A stretch of 64,000 nucleotides of DNA from Daucus carota subsp. sativus. Its lineage: Eukaryota; Streptophyta; Magnoliopsida; Apiales; Apiaceae. The translations under genes and the position numbers were made by a program. This document shows, in pieces, positions 22,501-35,100 of this stretch. How positions within the stretch are numbered: the first letter of the stretch is position 1; the number at the start of each line of letters is the position of its first letter. The stretch lies in the NCBI RefSeq assembly GCF_001625215.2, contig NC_030382.2:49255364-49319363 (forward strand), read 5' to 3'. The notes under the pieces are model-generated. The model had not been told where the DNA came from. It made no database searches and saw only the letters and a list, made by a program, of their open reading frames with translations.

Positions 22501-25500
22501 TGGGCCTGGTCTTTTTCTAGCTGGATACTACGTGTACCTTACTCAGTTGTTGAAGCTGTAGCTTGGTCTTGTGTAACATACTACACCGTTGGATTTGCTG
22601 ATTCACCTGGAAGGTCTGTTTACTGGTGTAGTGGAAAATGACTGTTTACAGTTTTGCAATACTCATATGCCCCACTTATATGTTACAGGTTTTTCCGCTA
22701 CATGTTTTTACTCTTCGCAATGCATCAAATGGCGTTAGGGCTTTTCCGGGCAATTGCTTCTATATCACGAGATATGATCATAGCAAATACTTTTGGGTCT
22801 GCTGGACTACTAATCATATTCGTGTTGGGTGGATTTATAGTTCCCAAAGGTAAAGCCTTGTATCTATTACTTAAAGTTTTGTAGAGAGATAATAATTTAT
22901 GGTGACTTTAAGTTATACTTCTCTTGTTTTAGACATGATTAAGCCATGGTGGATCTGGGCATATTGGGTGTCACCTTTATCCTATGGGCAAAATGCTATT
23001 TCAGTGAACGAATTTACGGCGAGAAGATGGATGGAGGTTTTCTTCTTTTTGACATAGATGTTTACTCTTATATCACCTCAACTACTACTTACTACGATAC
23101 ATTGCAAGCAATAAAGGTTTTTTTTTATTTTGCCTGCACTAACTGTTGATGATTAGTAATTGAGAATAGGGGTTTTGCAGAAACCTGCTGCTGGAAATAC
23201 TACACTTGGGTCTTTCATTCTTCATGAACATTCTATACCAAATCATAATTATTGGTATTGGCTAGGAGTTTGTGCCTTGCTACTGTATGCTGTTTTTTTC
23301 AATATACTAGTGACTTTGGCATTGACATACCTCAACCGTAAGTCTTCATGTCTATAATGTACTAGTATTTAAGTAGTGTGAATAAAAAAATTCTCATCAT
23401 TCGTTCAGAAATTATATACATATATCCCCCAAAAATTATGTTTCCTGCAGCTATCAGGAAAGCACAGACAATAATTCCTCTGGATGCTGAAGCAGAGAAT
23501 TCAGCTGCAACTGATGGTTAGTGATTCCTGATTTGCGTAACTTCTAATCTATCTAATTAAAACTAGTCCTGACAATTTGGTACACAACACGAAAACTGCA
23601 TGAAAAGTACATGACTCGTTTCGAAACGGATATGGGTTTGAGATCAGTTACACGAATCCGTAACGGGTCGGATATGGGTTTGACCTTCGAGTTCACGAAA
23701 CGTGAAAGTACTCAACACGATTTCCAGGTCTAATTATAACCTAAAAAGCATAGGTCCTTTTCCTAGGCTATGAGCAAAAGTCAGCCGTGCTGGGTACTGA
23801 TATTTCTGACATGTCATCAGAAATATCTGGTCTCCTCTGTGTTGGTTTTCCTTTGAATTATTTTAGTGCATTCAAATGCCACAACAATAGTTTGCCTTAT
23901 GTGTTCATCTATGAACCTTTATATGTCGAATATAGAGGAATAGATTCTCATAACCCACTCTCAGTTCCTAACTGACATTATTCCGAAATTAGCTCAAGTT
24001 TGGAGTTCTTAACATTACTAGTTTCAGCAAGTAGTTTCACTATTACAAAGATAAGGATAGCTATATATTAAAATAAAAATATATATTTTACACTAAAGTT
24101 GTAGTATACAAAGTCCAAGCTTCTCACTTCATATATCTCTTTCATATGATGGCGATGATAATTGGGAGGCAATAGACAATACGAAATCCGCATCCAAACC
24201 CTCTTCTCGAAACTATATACAGTAACAGCATTGCATTCTATACACTCTTTCTTATTTTATAAGACAACATGTGACGCTGTATCAGTTTCTCATTTGTGTT
24301 TCCTAATGAACTCTGAGCTCTTAATCCACCAAATGAGACTCCTCCTGACTGTTTAATATTTATACCAAGCATTATACTATGTTTGCAATTTTATCAAATC
24401 CAGTGTTGCTGAATTTGCAGCAAGCAGCCAAACAACGCATCTAAACCCCACTAAAAATAAGGGAATGATTCTTCCGTTTCAACCGTTAACAATGACTTTC
24501 CATGATGTTAATTACTTTGTGGATATGCCCAAGGTTAGAATTTCATATACTTATTCTTTATTTTCCAACTGCTCTTCTAGCGCATAGATTTTATTTTTTC
24601 TACTGTTTTTCAGGAAATGCAGTTGAAAGGTATACCAGAGAAAAAATTGCAACTGTTGTGTAAAGTAAGTGGGGTCTTTTCACCTGGAGTTCTTACTGCA
24701 TTAGTTGGGTCAAGTGGGGCTGGAAAGACGACTTTAATGGATGTGCTTGCTGGTAGGAAGACAGGCGGATACATAGATGGTGACATTAGGATATCTGGTC
24801 ACCCTAAAGAACAACGTACTTTTGCAAGAGTTTCGGGGTATGTAGAACAAAATGATATACACTCCCCTCAGGTTACAGTTTTCGAGTCACTTTGGTTCTC
24901 TGCTAGTCTCCGCCTCCCAAAAGAAGTGACCAAAGAGAAAAGACACGTTAGTTGTTTTTAGTACCTTTTTACAGTTGAATTTGCTCGTTCTATTTTTTTA
25001 ATGTATAATTAAATTAGTTGTTAAAATCATTCTGCAGGAGTTTGTTGAAGAGGTAATGTGTCTTGTTGAGCTTGATAGTCTAAGAAATGCTTTGGTTGGG
25101 CTTCCAGGCAGCAGTGGTTTATCCACAGAACAAAGAAAACGATTAACTATAGCTGTAGAACTTGTCGCAAATCCTTCTATAATTTTCATGGATGAACCTA
25201 CTTCAGGACTTGATGCACGGGCTGCGGCAATTGTAATGCGAACAGTTCGTAATACTGTAGATACTGGACGGACGGTGGTTTGTACCATACATCAACCAAG
25301 TATTGAAATATTTGAAGCATTTGATGAGGTTATTAAACATAGTTTTCCATAATATAAATTATTTTATAGTAAATCTTTGTCAAAAAAATATTTTGTGGTA
25401 AAGCAGATGTTTCTTTTTCCCTTCAATATCATTATTCAATGCAGTTACTTCTGATGAAACGAGGCGGGCGAGTAATCTATGGAGGAAAGCTAGGGGAGAA

Positions 25501-28500
25501 GTCACAAACCATGATTAACTATTTTCAGGTAAAGCTTTCCTTAAGTTTAGTCATAATATGAGTAAAACAGGTAATGCTCAGGTTCTCTATACTATGAACG
25601 AGACCATTGATTGTCATCTTCATCGTGAAGTTTGTTAGTAATGTTTCCAGTATACAGGTTTATGTTTGCACTGATATGCATGACTGTTATTCATGAATTC
25701 TGTTACCATTCATAAAATACACCTTTTTCTGACAAATACAGTACATGTTGACCTCTTCTGCTTTCTGCAATATACAAGTCATATATAATGGACTGTTCAA
25801 GTTCTTCTACGATAACAATTCCAAACCAATTAATATGATATCTTCCAATTCTGATTTATAAAGGGTGGTAAGTTTTTTTTTTTTTTTTGGCTTGTCAGTA
25901 TACTTTGCTGATATTAGGCTGTATAGGTGTAAATGCTTTGATTTCCCCAGTTTGATAGTATCAGCTTTTTTCTAATATTTTGCATGTGTAATACGACAAC
26001 CGAAAGATCCTTGGTATACTCTGTTGTAGCATACAATACATTTGTATTTGTATATTTAAAAAGATTCTCAATCTTACTTCTAAAGGGAATGGATGGTATC
26101 TCTCCAATCCCTGAAGGATACAACCCAGCAACATGGATGCTAGAGGTTAGTACTCCCGCGGCCGAAGAAAAACTTGGTATAGACTTTGCAGAGACCTACA
26201 AATCTTCTGATCAGTTTAGGTAACCTTCACAAAGCAAAATAACCATGATCTAATATCTTTTATTCTAGTACCATTATTTGTTTTTAGCATATAATGTTAA
26301 TTATTTTATTTATATTTCATTAAAATCCAGAGAGGTTGAAGCTTCAATTATGCAGTTCAGCGTTCCACCAGAAGGCTCAGGACCCCTTCACTTTGAGTCC
26401 ACTTACTCGCAAAATATGATATCCCAATTTAAGATTTGCTTGTGGAAGCAAAATCTTGTGTATTACAGAAGCCCAAACTATAATGCTGTGAGGATACTGT
26501 TCACTGTAGGGAGTGCATTGATCATAGGCTCAGTGTTTTGGGATAGAGGCTCCAAAAGGTATTTTCTATTATGTGAAGCTTTTACTGAAAACTTTGTATG
26601 AATGCATCATATCAGTTGAGCAAAAAAAATTCACAATTTTTTGATTATTTCACTTTTATATTTAAAAAGCTGCATATAGATCTAGAAAAGGAGTAGTCTT
26701 TCTCACTGAGGAGGATGTTTAGTGGGCTTGGGCTGCTAACTAATTATGTGATTAACATCTCATGAGGACTTATAAAAATGGATATAATCAGTAAACCTCT
26801 TCCTTTAATCATTATTTTTTTTCATAATGTAGTGCAACTTCTTTAGATTGTAGATATCAGTATTCATCAATAATAATTTAGAATTTAGATACAGGATAAT
26901 CCCATAAGTGGGTTGGTTGCATCTCAAAATTTCCCTTGCTCAGATGCTCTTTTTTTAAAATGAGGCCTTAATTACAAGGAAAATTTTCTGTAATAGATTT
27001 CTATTTCGTAGAAGATATTGGACTATCATAATTTGGAACATTTTACATGCATCTTTCCAAGAACATCTAAATGCATTTTTGGCAATGCAAAGCTAAGAAT
27101 GCAGAGATGCTCACTTTTTCAATTTTTCTTGACAGGAGTACTACTCAAGAAGTAACAGTTGTCATGGGAGCTCTCTACGCGTCATCCATCTTTCTTGGAG
27201 TAAATAATGCATCTTCAGTACAACCGGTAGTTTCAATTGAAAGAACAGTGTTCTACCGAGAGAAAGCAGCTGGGATGTATTCTCCAATCCCATATGCGAT
27301 TGCTCAGGTTTGTTCCATGTCTGATTATAAAATTTATTTCAATTTTTTAAGCTGCATTAAACGTGATATAACCTAAAATCCTAAATTTTTGCATCAGCAA
27401 AATTTAATAGCTAACCAAAACTTCAAAGATACCCGTGGCTTGATTTATACTAACAATTTATTATATTTAAATTGGGTCTTTGTATAGTGCCAGGCTCCAA
27501 ACAAATTTTAGAGTAATGTTGGAAGATTTTGGTTCTTACTAATTTTGAATATGTTGAATTTATCTTACAGGGACTGGTGGAGATCCCCTACATTATTCTG
27601 CAAACGATATTATACGCAGTCATCACATATTTCATGATTCACTTCGAGAGGACAGCGAGTATGATCCTAAGTTCTCTTCTTTTCTAGGTCTTAAATGTCT
27701 CTGTATGTGGATACTCAAAATTGGTAACTTTTTTAGTCTTAGACTTAACTCAAAAAGATGCCTTCTATATTCGTGAAAAAATGGTATAGATTGAGATCAT
27801 AGCATTTAGTGTTTCCATTAACTTATCTCTCGTATGTCTGTAAATATTAAACACCAGGTATGCATTTTACATATTTCCATTGGAATTAACACATTTCTCT
27901 TGGTGGATGATAGTACTGTGGTTTCGTATTCAAAATCTGGTGTAAACTCAATCATGGTCATGGCAGTCTCCACTGCCCTCTACAGTTGTAGAGTGTTGAA
28001 AACAATTATTATCTTTTAATCTGTTTCTAAATAAATCAAATCACCCTGATAAAAAAAAATTAAATAACAAATTTAAGTCACAGGTTGCAAATATGACCAA
28101 GATTTGCTAAGAACTTGAACATGAAGAGAACACATTTGGCGCAGTAATACTGAATATAGCTTCTTATTTTTTTTTAATGAATTTGAGATTGCTTCTGCTT
28201 GGCTTAGCAATCTCACCATATATGCTTGCATTATACAGCTAGCAGCATCTAGCAAATTGTTTTCAGATTGAACTTTGGGGTCATAATCTTTTTATGTTGA
28301 ACATCAATCAAATTATTGATGGTTCATTATTTTACCAGGCTAAATGTTGTAAATATTATGATGAATTGATGTGTGATTGACATTGTTTATTTTTCTCAAA
28401 TTTCTGATAAACAAAATTCCGGTAGTACTAAACTAATGTTCTTTTCTGACAGGGAAATTTTTTCTGTACTTCATATTTATGTTCCTCACTTTCACTTACT

Positions 28501-29019
28501 TCACCTTTTACGGCATGATGGCTGTTGGACTCACGCCATCGCAACATTTGGCAGCTGTCATATCCTCTGCATTCTACTCATTATGGAATCTCCTATCTGG
28601 CTTCCTCATTCCAAGGCCTGTAAGTTTTTTCCCTTGGTACAAAATTCTTGTAGAGTTGAGATCTTAACCAACTAAAAATAATTAAACTTTAAACTGTCAG
28701 TTACTTCCCCTTTTATAATTTATTAATTAACTTTAATCTTTTCCTCTTCAAGAATATCCCTGGATGGTGGATATGGTTCTACTATATATGCCCAATTGCA
28801 TGGACTCTACGAGGTATTGTTACCTCCCAACTCGGTGACGTTGAAACAGTTCTTGTAGGACCCGGATACGAGGGCACAGTCAAAGATTACTTGAAAAGTA
28901 GCCTGGGGTATAGCTCGGATATGGTAGGCGTCTCAGCCGTAGTGCTTGTAGGATTCAGCGTCCTGTTCTTTTCTGCCTTTGCCTTCTCTGTCAAATTCCT
29001 AAATTTCCAAAAACGATGA
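16510..29019 (+). CDS. ABCG31: Full-size ABCG (PDR) transporter, ABCG31 type
   Basis: Twenty-four exons: 16510-16844, 16921-17041, 17285-17373, 18086-18170, 18973-19135, 19665-19741, 19831-19975, 21093-21394, 21466-21747, 22297-22613, 22689-22849, 22933-23036, 23181-23337, 23451-23516, 24421-24533, 24614-24946, 25038-25328, 25445-25528, 26086-26219, 26331-26558, 27136-27307, 27571-27658, 28453-28619, 28753-29019. All are GT-AG with consistent phases; the product is 1426 residues, the length I recall for Arabidopsis ABCG31/PDR3, which it follows throughout from [13 protein letters not shown]. The order is NBD1-TMD1-NBD2-TMD2. NBD1 has GPPGAGKSS (about residue 188), VSGGQKKR and LFMDEI. NBD2 has GSSGAGKTT (about 870), LSTEQRKR and IFMDEP; LSTEQ is the degenerate signature usual in this family. 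The Arabidopsis protein is reported to export abscisic acid from endosperm and to load steryl glycosides onto pollen coat; transfer of that role is inference. The preceding GTG (16507) is not the start. Confidence 0.95.
23564..23735. mobile_element. Short transposon remnant in ABCG31 intron 14
   Basis: Intron sequence opening CCTGACAATTTGGTACACAA and closing with CAACACGATTTCCAGG, with ACACGAA and CGGATATGGGTTTGA repeats between. The ends are weak inverted repeats of the CCTG(A/G)(C/A)AAT kind common in plant non-autonomous DNA elements. No target duplication was confirmed. Confidence 0.4.
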
Positions 29020-29950
29020 AGTTCAAAAGATCTGTGAAGAAGCATGTCAAGATTAAATACAGCGCCAAGGTTGGTAGTTAAATCAAGACATTATACTGGA
29101 AATTATCTGGTAGCAGGATGTCACATTAAGGGAGCATGTAGTGGATTCTTAAGGGAATACACAGGAGTATGTTGACTCTTTGGCATAAAGTTACCAAATT
29201 ATCTGTGCAGTATTTTAGATAGTGCAGTATTTTCTTCCTTGTTGTCTAAAGTTTCAGTTGAATTAGCCTTTCTACACCTTCAGATATGTTGCTAGCCTAC
29301 ATCATTGTACTGCAGAAAACACAAAAAAGACTTCTAATGATTTCTTTTGCTGTCGTAGTTCAAACTTGTGTATGGTCCGGATCAATACAAACACATATGC
29401 ATTCCTGTTTAACTGAAATATGAGTATTTAATTTCTTCTTCTGGGGATCCCTGCTCTATAATATATGTAGTACCTACAAGTTCTTGTTTTTATGTCCTTT
29501 ATGTGAACACTTGTAATATTTTGGCTTTTTCCAGTTACCGCTCGGCAGTAGGAGATTTGGTCATAGGCATGTTTTATATTCCGTGGATTGATTTAGTCCT
29601 TTCCCTCTACGGTGAGTCGTGAGATTCGTGTGATGTTTGTTGGTAGATCAACGGCAACTCTGTTCTTTCAACACTTATATAATAAGGCGCCCACAAAATA
29701 ACTCGTCGTCGGCCTCCATTTTTAAAGACATGATGAGTGAAACAAGGGGACAATTATAAGGCATACTGCTCGTTTAAACTAAGAGCCAAGACTTCAAACA
29801 GACAGTCATATAATTGGAACTTCAACCAGATCAGTCATACAAAAAATACTATATATTACTCATATTTAACTTTTTCCTTTTTATGTTACAGCTAGAACTA
29901 GTTTATGACTTTATGGTACACCACATTCTCTTTGAGATAAATATTTATTT
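29020..29950. other. Convergent intergenic region, ABCG31 3' / PRISE 3'
   Basis: 3' flanks of two convergent genes. No transposon ends or coding sequence recognised. Confidence 0.5.
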
Positions 29951-31075
29951 TTAGGGAATTAATTTGTCTTTTCTCATATCATCTACCCAGTAGAGTATTG
30001 AATCCAGGGTTTCATACATGGCCGTGAGGCCAAGCCTGTCGGCCTTGTCTCGCGTGGCGAGCATCTTGGCAGGGCACCGAAACAGATGATCGAGGAACTG
30101 GAAGTTGGCCAAATCCTCCATCTCCGTCCCAACCAATCCCTCCTTGGCAACTATTTCCTTCCAGACTGATCCCTTGTCAGCCATGAATTTGGAGAACATG
30201 AAATCCTCTGAGAACATGTCTTCTGGCACCACTGCTCCCAACTTGAGCCCGATTTTTCTCCAGATTTGCTTCCACGTGAAGCGAGGTCCATTAATGGCAT
30301 TAAACGCATGGCCATCCGTTGACAGTAATGCATCATTTGTCGCGGACCATATCTGTTGTTCAGCCACTAACCGAACATCTGAGCCATCAATGCACATCTC
30401 TTCCCAGCACTCGCGTGAACCCCCAAACATAAAAGGAAGATTCAAATGCTTACAGATTGTTCCATAAACACACAAACTGCCCATAAAGTTATACAATGCC
30501 CTCTGTGAATTCCCCAGTATTAGGCCTGGTCTGTGAACTGACCAGGCAACTTTACCTCCTAGTCTCTCCTTGAGCAAGTCCTCCAGTGTGTAGTAAAAAT
30601 TATTCTCTGTACTCAACCTCGGACACTCTTCGTGGTAGTAACGAACCTCGTTGCCATCAAAAGGCCCTTGCAACGATATATAATGCTTCACGCCAGTCTG
30701 TAGAGAGAAATGCCTGAGTCCCTTGGCTGTTGGAAGTAGCGCATTCAGTGCATTCGACATCATGGCCTTGTTTTGTTCACAGCACTCTCTGCTGTCTAAA
30801 GGGAACTCACTGGCCCAAGTGATCCAGAAAATATGAGTCACATCATGTAACCAGGACAGCTTTTTACGAGTTTCTGCAGGCTGAAGAAGGTCACAGCTGA
30901 TGAACTGATAGTTTGAGTCTTTGATGTTGGTGGTATCAGCCTTCCGGGCCACACCGTAGACCTTCCAGCCACCCCTGGACAGGAGCCTCCTGGCTAATTC
31001 CCTGCCTACCAGCCCGGTTGATCCGAAGATCACAGCCACATTTTTATGAGGAGCTGCTAAGTCTTTAATAGCCAT
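29951..31075 (-). CDS. PRISE-type NAD(P)H-dependent enone reductase (progesterone 5-beta-reductase / iridoid synthase-like)
   Basis: Single exon, 374 residues, a short-chain dehydrogenase fold. The N-terminal Rossmann motif is [19 protein letters not shown], giving GxxGxxG. The family active-site lysine appears in LQTGVKHY and the catalytic tyrosine in [18 protein letters not shown] follows; then [12 protein letters not shown] stands where classic 5-beta-reductases have GFSPYSLMN, marking a different clade, the one I remember as At5g58750. Family enzymes reduce 1,4-enones such as progesterone and, in some lineages, 8-oxogeranial to iridoids; the substrate here cannot be assigned. The protein ends RKDKLIP. 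The start at 31073-31075 is the first in-frame ATG and sits about 78 bases from a TATA box. It is convergent with ABCG31. Confidence 0.9.
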   Translation of the reverse strand: MAIKDLAAPHKNVAVIFGSTGLVGRELARRLLSRGGWKVYGVARKADTTNIKDSNYQFISCDLLQPAETRKKLSWLHDVTHIFWITWASEFPLDSRECCEQNKAMMSNALNALLPTAKGLRHFSLQTGVKHYISLQGPFDGNEVRYYHEECPRLSTENNFYYTLEDLLKERLGGKVAWSVHRPGLILGNSQRALYNFMGSLCVYGTICKHLNLPFMFGGSRECWEEMCIDGSDVRLVAEQQIWSATNDALLSTDGHAFNAINGPRFTWKQIWRKIGLKLGAVVPEDMFSEDFMFSKFMADKGSVWKEIVAKEGLVGTEMEDLANFQFLDHLFRCPAKMLATRDKADRLGLTAMYETLDSILYWVDDMRKDKLIP

Positions 31076-31152
31076 GTATATGTATTTGAGTACTGAAGAA
31101 ACAAGTTGTTTGGCTCAGTTTTGAATCTGATCTAAAGCATGGAGAAGCAGGG

Positions 31153-31160
31153 TTTATATA
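31153..31160 (-). promoter_or_regulatory. TATA box of the PRISE gene
   Basis: TATATAAA on the minus strand, about 78 bases upstream of the ATG, consistent with a short leader. Confidence 0.6.
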
Positions 31161-31549
31161 GAGAGGCTTTGCGGTCAAAACCAGTATTTTAGGGGCTGTC
31201 ATTTGATTAAAATATTGTTCAATCAACATCCTATTTTGTAGGAGCACTTGAATATGAAATGCTTGTATATGTGGTTGGTTTATAAAACAAGGAATTATGG
31301 ATCCCACTTGGGGGAGTGTAGATCATTGCCGTGTTGAAAGGCTCGCACAACGGAGGATGCTGACACTAGCCGTAACGTTATTGGCAAGTGGAAATGTGGA
31401 ATCCAGGAAGCCTTGTTACTTGTTAGTACTTCCCAAGTTTCCTCTAAGCTTAAGTGTCAAAGACCTGATTCACAAATTTTCTCGAAACTCGATATAATCT
31501 CGATAAACTCTCATCCTAACCTTATTCTTAAAGTTTCAGAAAGACCGGT

Positions 31550-31747
31550 CACTTAATCGTATGAGAACAAATATTATATAATTCTCATAAACGCTCATTT
31601 TATCATTCTCGAGATATGAGAAGAGCCGGTCACTTAATAATATCAAACTCAACCACTTAATCGTATCAGAGCGAATACTTTATAATTCTCATAAACGTTC
31701 ATTTTATCATTCTCGAGATATGAGAAGAGCAGGTCACTTAGCAATAT
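31550..31747. repeat. Imperfect tandem repeat, two units of ~110 bases
   Basis: Both units share the order CACTTAATCGTAT, then TATAATTCTCATAAACG, then TCATTTTATCATTCTCGAGA, then TATGAGAAGAGC and GGTCACTTA. Unit 1 is about 31550-31640 and unit 2 about 31659-31747. Confidence 0.8.
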
Positions 31748-31868
31748 CGCATTCATGGCTTTTTAGTTAAACAAAAGTCCAGCATTTCAAGGTGCGTAGA
31801 ATAACACAGGCTGGGCAGCGGGGCAGTATTAGGACATCCTAACAACTTACTGCTGTAGTGCATATATT

Positions 31869-32113
31869 GGGGCCGTTTGGGTGAGCTTAAAATAAGCGCT
31901 TATTGCTTAAAATAAATAAGTGGAGTAGAAGTTAGAAGCAAAATAAGACTTATAAGTGATTAAAGTGTTTGGGAAATAAGCAGAAGCTCTGAGACAAAAG
32001 CTAGCATTCCTAGCTTTTTATAAGTGCTTCTTGACTTATTACACAAACGGTACAAATAAGTGCTCATAACTTATAATCCCGGAAGCCGGGCTTTTAAGTG
32101 TTTGCCAAACACC
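31869..32113. mobile_element. Non-autonomous DNA element, GTTTGG...CCAAAC ends
   Basis: Begins GGGGCCGTTTGGGTGAGCTT and ends TTTGCCAAACACC, so the termini are inverted. The interior is rich in AAGTGCTTAT-like words. Similar copies occur at 46932-47222, about 52536-52810 and 61440-61745. No coding capacity, so MITE-like. Confidence 0.6.
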
Positions 32114-35100
32114 ACCATTGTAATAATCCTTTAGTTACATACGGTTTGTACTTGTAGAGGTGTTTGGTGAGATTAATCGGTGTTTAATGAATGATTATAG
32201 ATTAGTAGTGATGTATGTATCGGTGCCAACTGAATGAATAATCGCTTTACTTTTCCTAGTCAAGTAGGAGTAGATGAACATGTTCATTGCTCATTCTTAT
32301 GACTCACAAGTCACAACTCAACAAGTCAGAAATTCAATTTTTCAAACAGTGTCGTTTAGTACGCACGACGCTACCCTTTGTAGTCCTCATTTTATTACAC
32401 CAAGTAGGAAGTTATCTCTCTGGCAGATTATTTTATATTAACAAGAAATAGGTAGGAAGGAACCATATTGCTAATTTATTATCACATGGATGTGCTGCTG
32501 TTCATACGGTTTGAGATGGAATGAATTAATAATATCCAGGCTAGTACGTGTTACCGTATTTTATTTTAAATACCCTGCAAAGTTTGTACAATTGAACAAC
32601 TGTATTTCAGCGATATATAATTTTAGGCGCAGATGGATCCAAGTTTTATGAAATTTACAAAATATTAGAGTATTCAATTGGATATAATTTAATATAGTCA
32701 TTTAAATTCTAATTATTTTTGTTCTACATTTAAAAATAATTATTTAATAAATCAGATTACATTATGTTGCACAATATAACTTATAAGCAGAATAATGATT
32801 TTAATGATTATTAAAGTCAAAAAATATTAATAATTAACTGATATAAATTATATATAAATTTAAATAATTAAAAATATTATTTATAATTAAACTAAAAGTT
32901 ATAGCTTTACTCTAGAACCTAACCTTTTTTTTTTTACAAATGTCTAGAACCTAACTCTTAAAATATATTATATATTTTGAATGCGGCATGTTGTTTCGAT
33001 AAAGTAGGTAAAAGTTAAAACATTCAGAGCTAAACTGATCAAATTCTTGGAAAAAGTACGAGGATGAAGTGTTAAAAATTTTACTTTTGCAACCAGGTTC
33101 CAGGAGTGAATATAGTCTCAAATCCGAAAGTTTAACGGTTCAAATGTTTAAGCGAAAATCAGAGAATTCGGAAATTTGATTCTATATTATTTATATTCAA
33201 TTTGAAAAATCAGATGGTTAAAACATGATTAAATCAGAATCGAATGAAAATTAAATTTTTCATGATTCCAAAAATTAAATACCTTGCTAGATGACCAATA
33301 TTTATTTGTTTCTTCTCACACGTGATAAAAATAACCTTTAAACGTGACAACGACAGTATAATGGTAATCTCTAGAAGTAGTGTACAGTTTCTAGAACCAA
33401 CCATCAGAGAGCGAATACAACGTTCTGTAATCTTATCATTTTGATAGATTACTGTCAATTCTATTATTCACTAAATTTGTTATGGATTAATGAGATTTTT
33501 AAACTGGTCTTTACAATTTATACTCCGCAATAAACTGCACGGTCTAGTAATAGTCTCTAAAAGTTATTCAAATTCATCAGATGCTAATGATCGATACATA
33601 TAATTTATAATATTTTTTATTGAAATGTTTATATTAATGTATATACACGTGTATAAATATTTATTTATTATAAATGAGTAAAAAAAAAAATGAGTCTTAA
33701 TGTTCGTTTGGGATGACTGATAAAGACCGTATTCGTGTTTGGGGCAAAAATTAGATTCTTGTTTGATAATATTATGATAGTTTTATTTATAATAAAGATA
33801 AGTTGTTTTTATTAAGATTTTATAGCGAGACGATAAAAGCCGAAAAACAGATTTTTCCAAAAATATGAACACTTTTTTTAAAAAATAAATTTTTAGCTAA
33901 AATATAATGTTAGGAGATTCTGTTTTAGATTAATTATCAGATAATTTTTAGCCTGCAAAATCACTAACAGCAACAATATAAATATAAAACAGAACTTTTG
34001 GATCCGCCCTAAATTTCGCTGGTCTTGGAAATGAAAATATCAATCTGGTCCTGTCCCAATAAAACCGTGCTTTATGTGCGTGTCATTCAAGTTGCTCAAA
34101 TTAATAATCGTTAAAAAGTTTCTCCATTCATGCTTGGGTGGTAAACCTAATATACAAATACCTCAGGATACACGAGCAGCACGATTGTTGTGGCTACAAA
34201 TTGTATAATCATTAATCCCATCAGCAAGTTATATCATTGCCATTCATAATTCTTCGATCCCAATAATTTACTAAAATATTATGACTTTAATATTATTAAA
34301 AACTTCATTATCTTATTACAACTCGGATTCGGAGACACAATATGATCTAGAAGTCATTTTATATCACTGCCGAAGTAATTATTTTATTTAAGTGTTGGCA
34401 TCATCTCTTCATTCTTTCTCCTTTGAATATTAAGAATACGTCAATGCTTCATGTAGTCGCAAGTTCAAGTAATGATTAACACCTTATAAGAAGACCAATT
34501 TCTATTCATAATTACAGTATTTCCATTGTTAATCCTTATTATATGCATGTATGTGTGCGTATATATGCATGGTATTTATAAGGCCGAGAGTGAAAAATTC
34601 TTCATTTTTAGTTCGGTTTTTTCTAGAACACCGCGATCTGAAAGAATTTAAGTACATAATATTTTTCTTAAAATTGTTTGATCTGAAAGTGAAATTTATA
34701 CGTAATTATATGTGTACGCAAGTGCTTGTGCTGTGTTGCGTGGAATGATGAGAATAGAGTAGTTTGACCAGAGTTATCAACTACTAGTACTACAAAGTTG
34801 CGCAAGATAAATAAATTTATTATGGTCTGAACATGCTAACATGCATACACTAAACTTATGAACAATGCTGACGAGGAGAAATTGCAGAAGATTGATTAAA
34901 AATTAGCATAAACTTGATTATGGATCTGCTTATAATCATAAGGGTTGTTGTTACTCGATCATTAAAGTTTATATTAGACAAAAAGATTTTAAGATTAACA
35001 ACAGCAGACCAATCGCTATTCAGTATTAGGAATGGCATGTACATGTTGCGGCAGGTTAAGGCATTTATCAGATATAAAGTGTAAAAGAATAACCACAAAC

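Noticed and set aside
23037-23110. In-frame stop codons after the EFTARRWME stretch of ABCG31, suggesting a pseudogene
   Set aside because: A donor GT follows the GAG codon at 23036, and the next exon (23181) continues in phase at the expected position. The stops are intronic.
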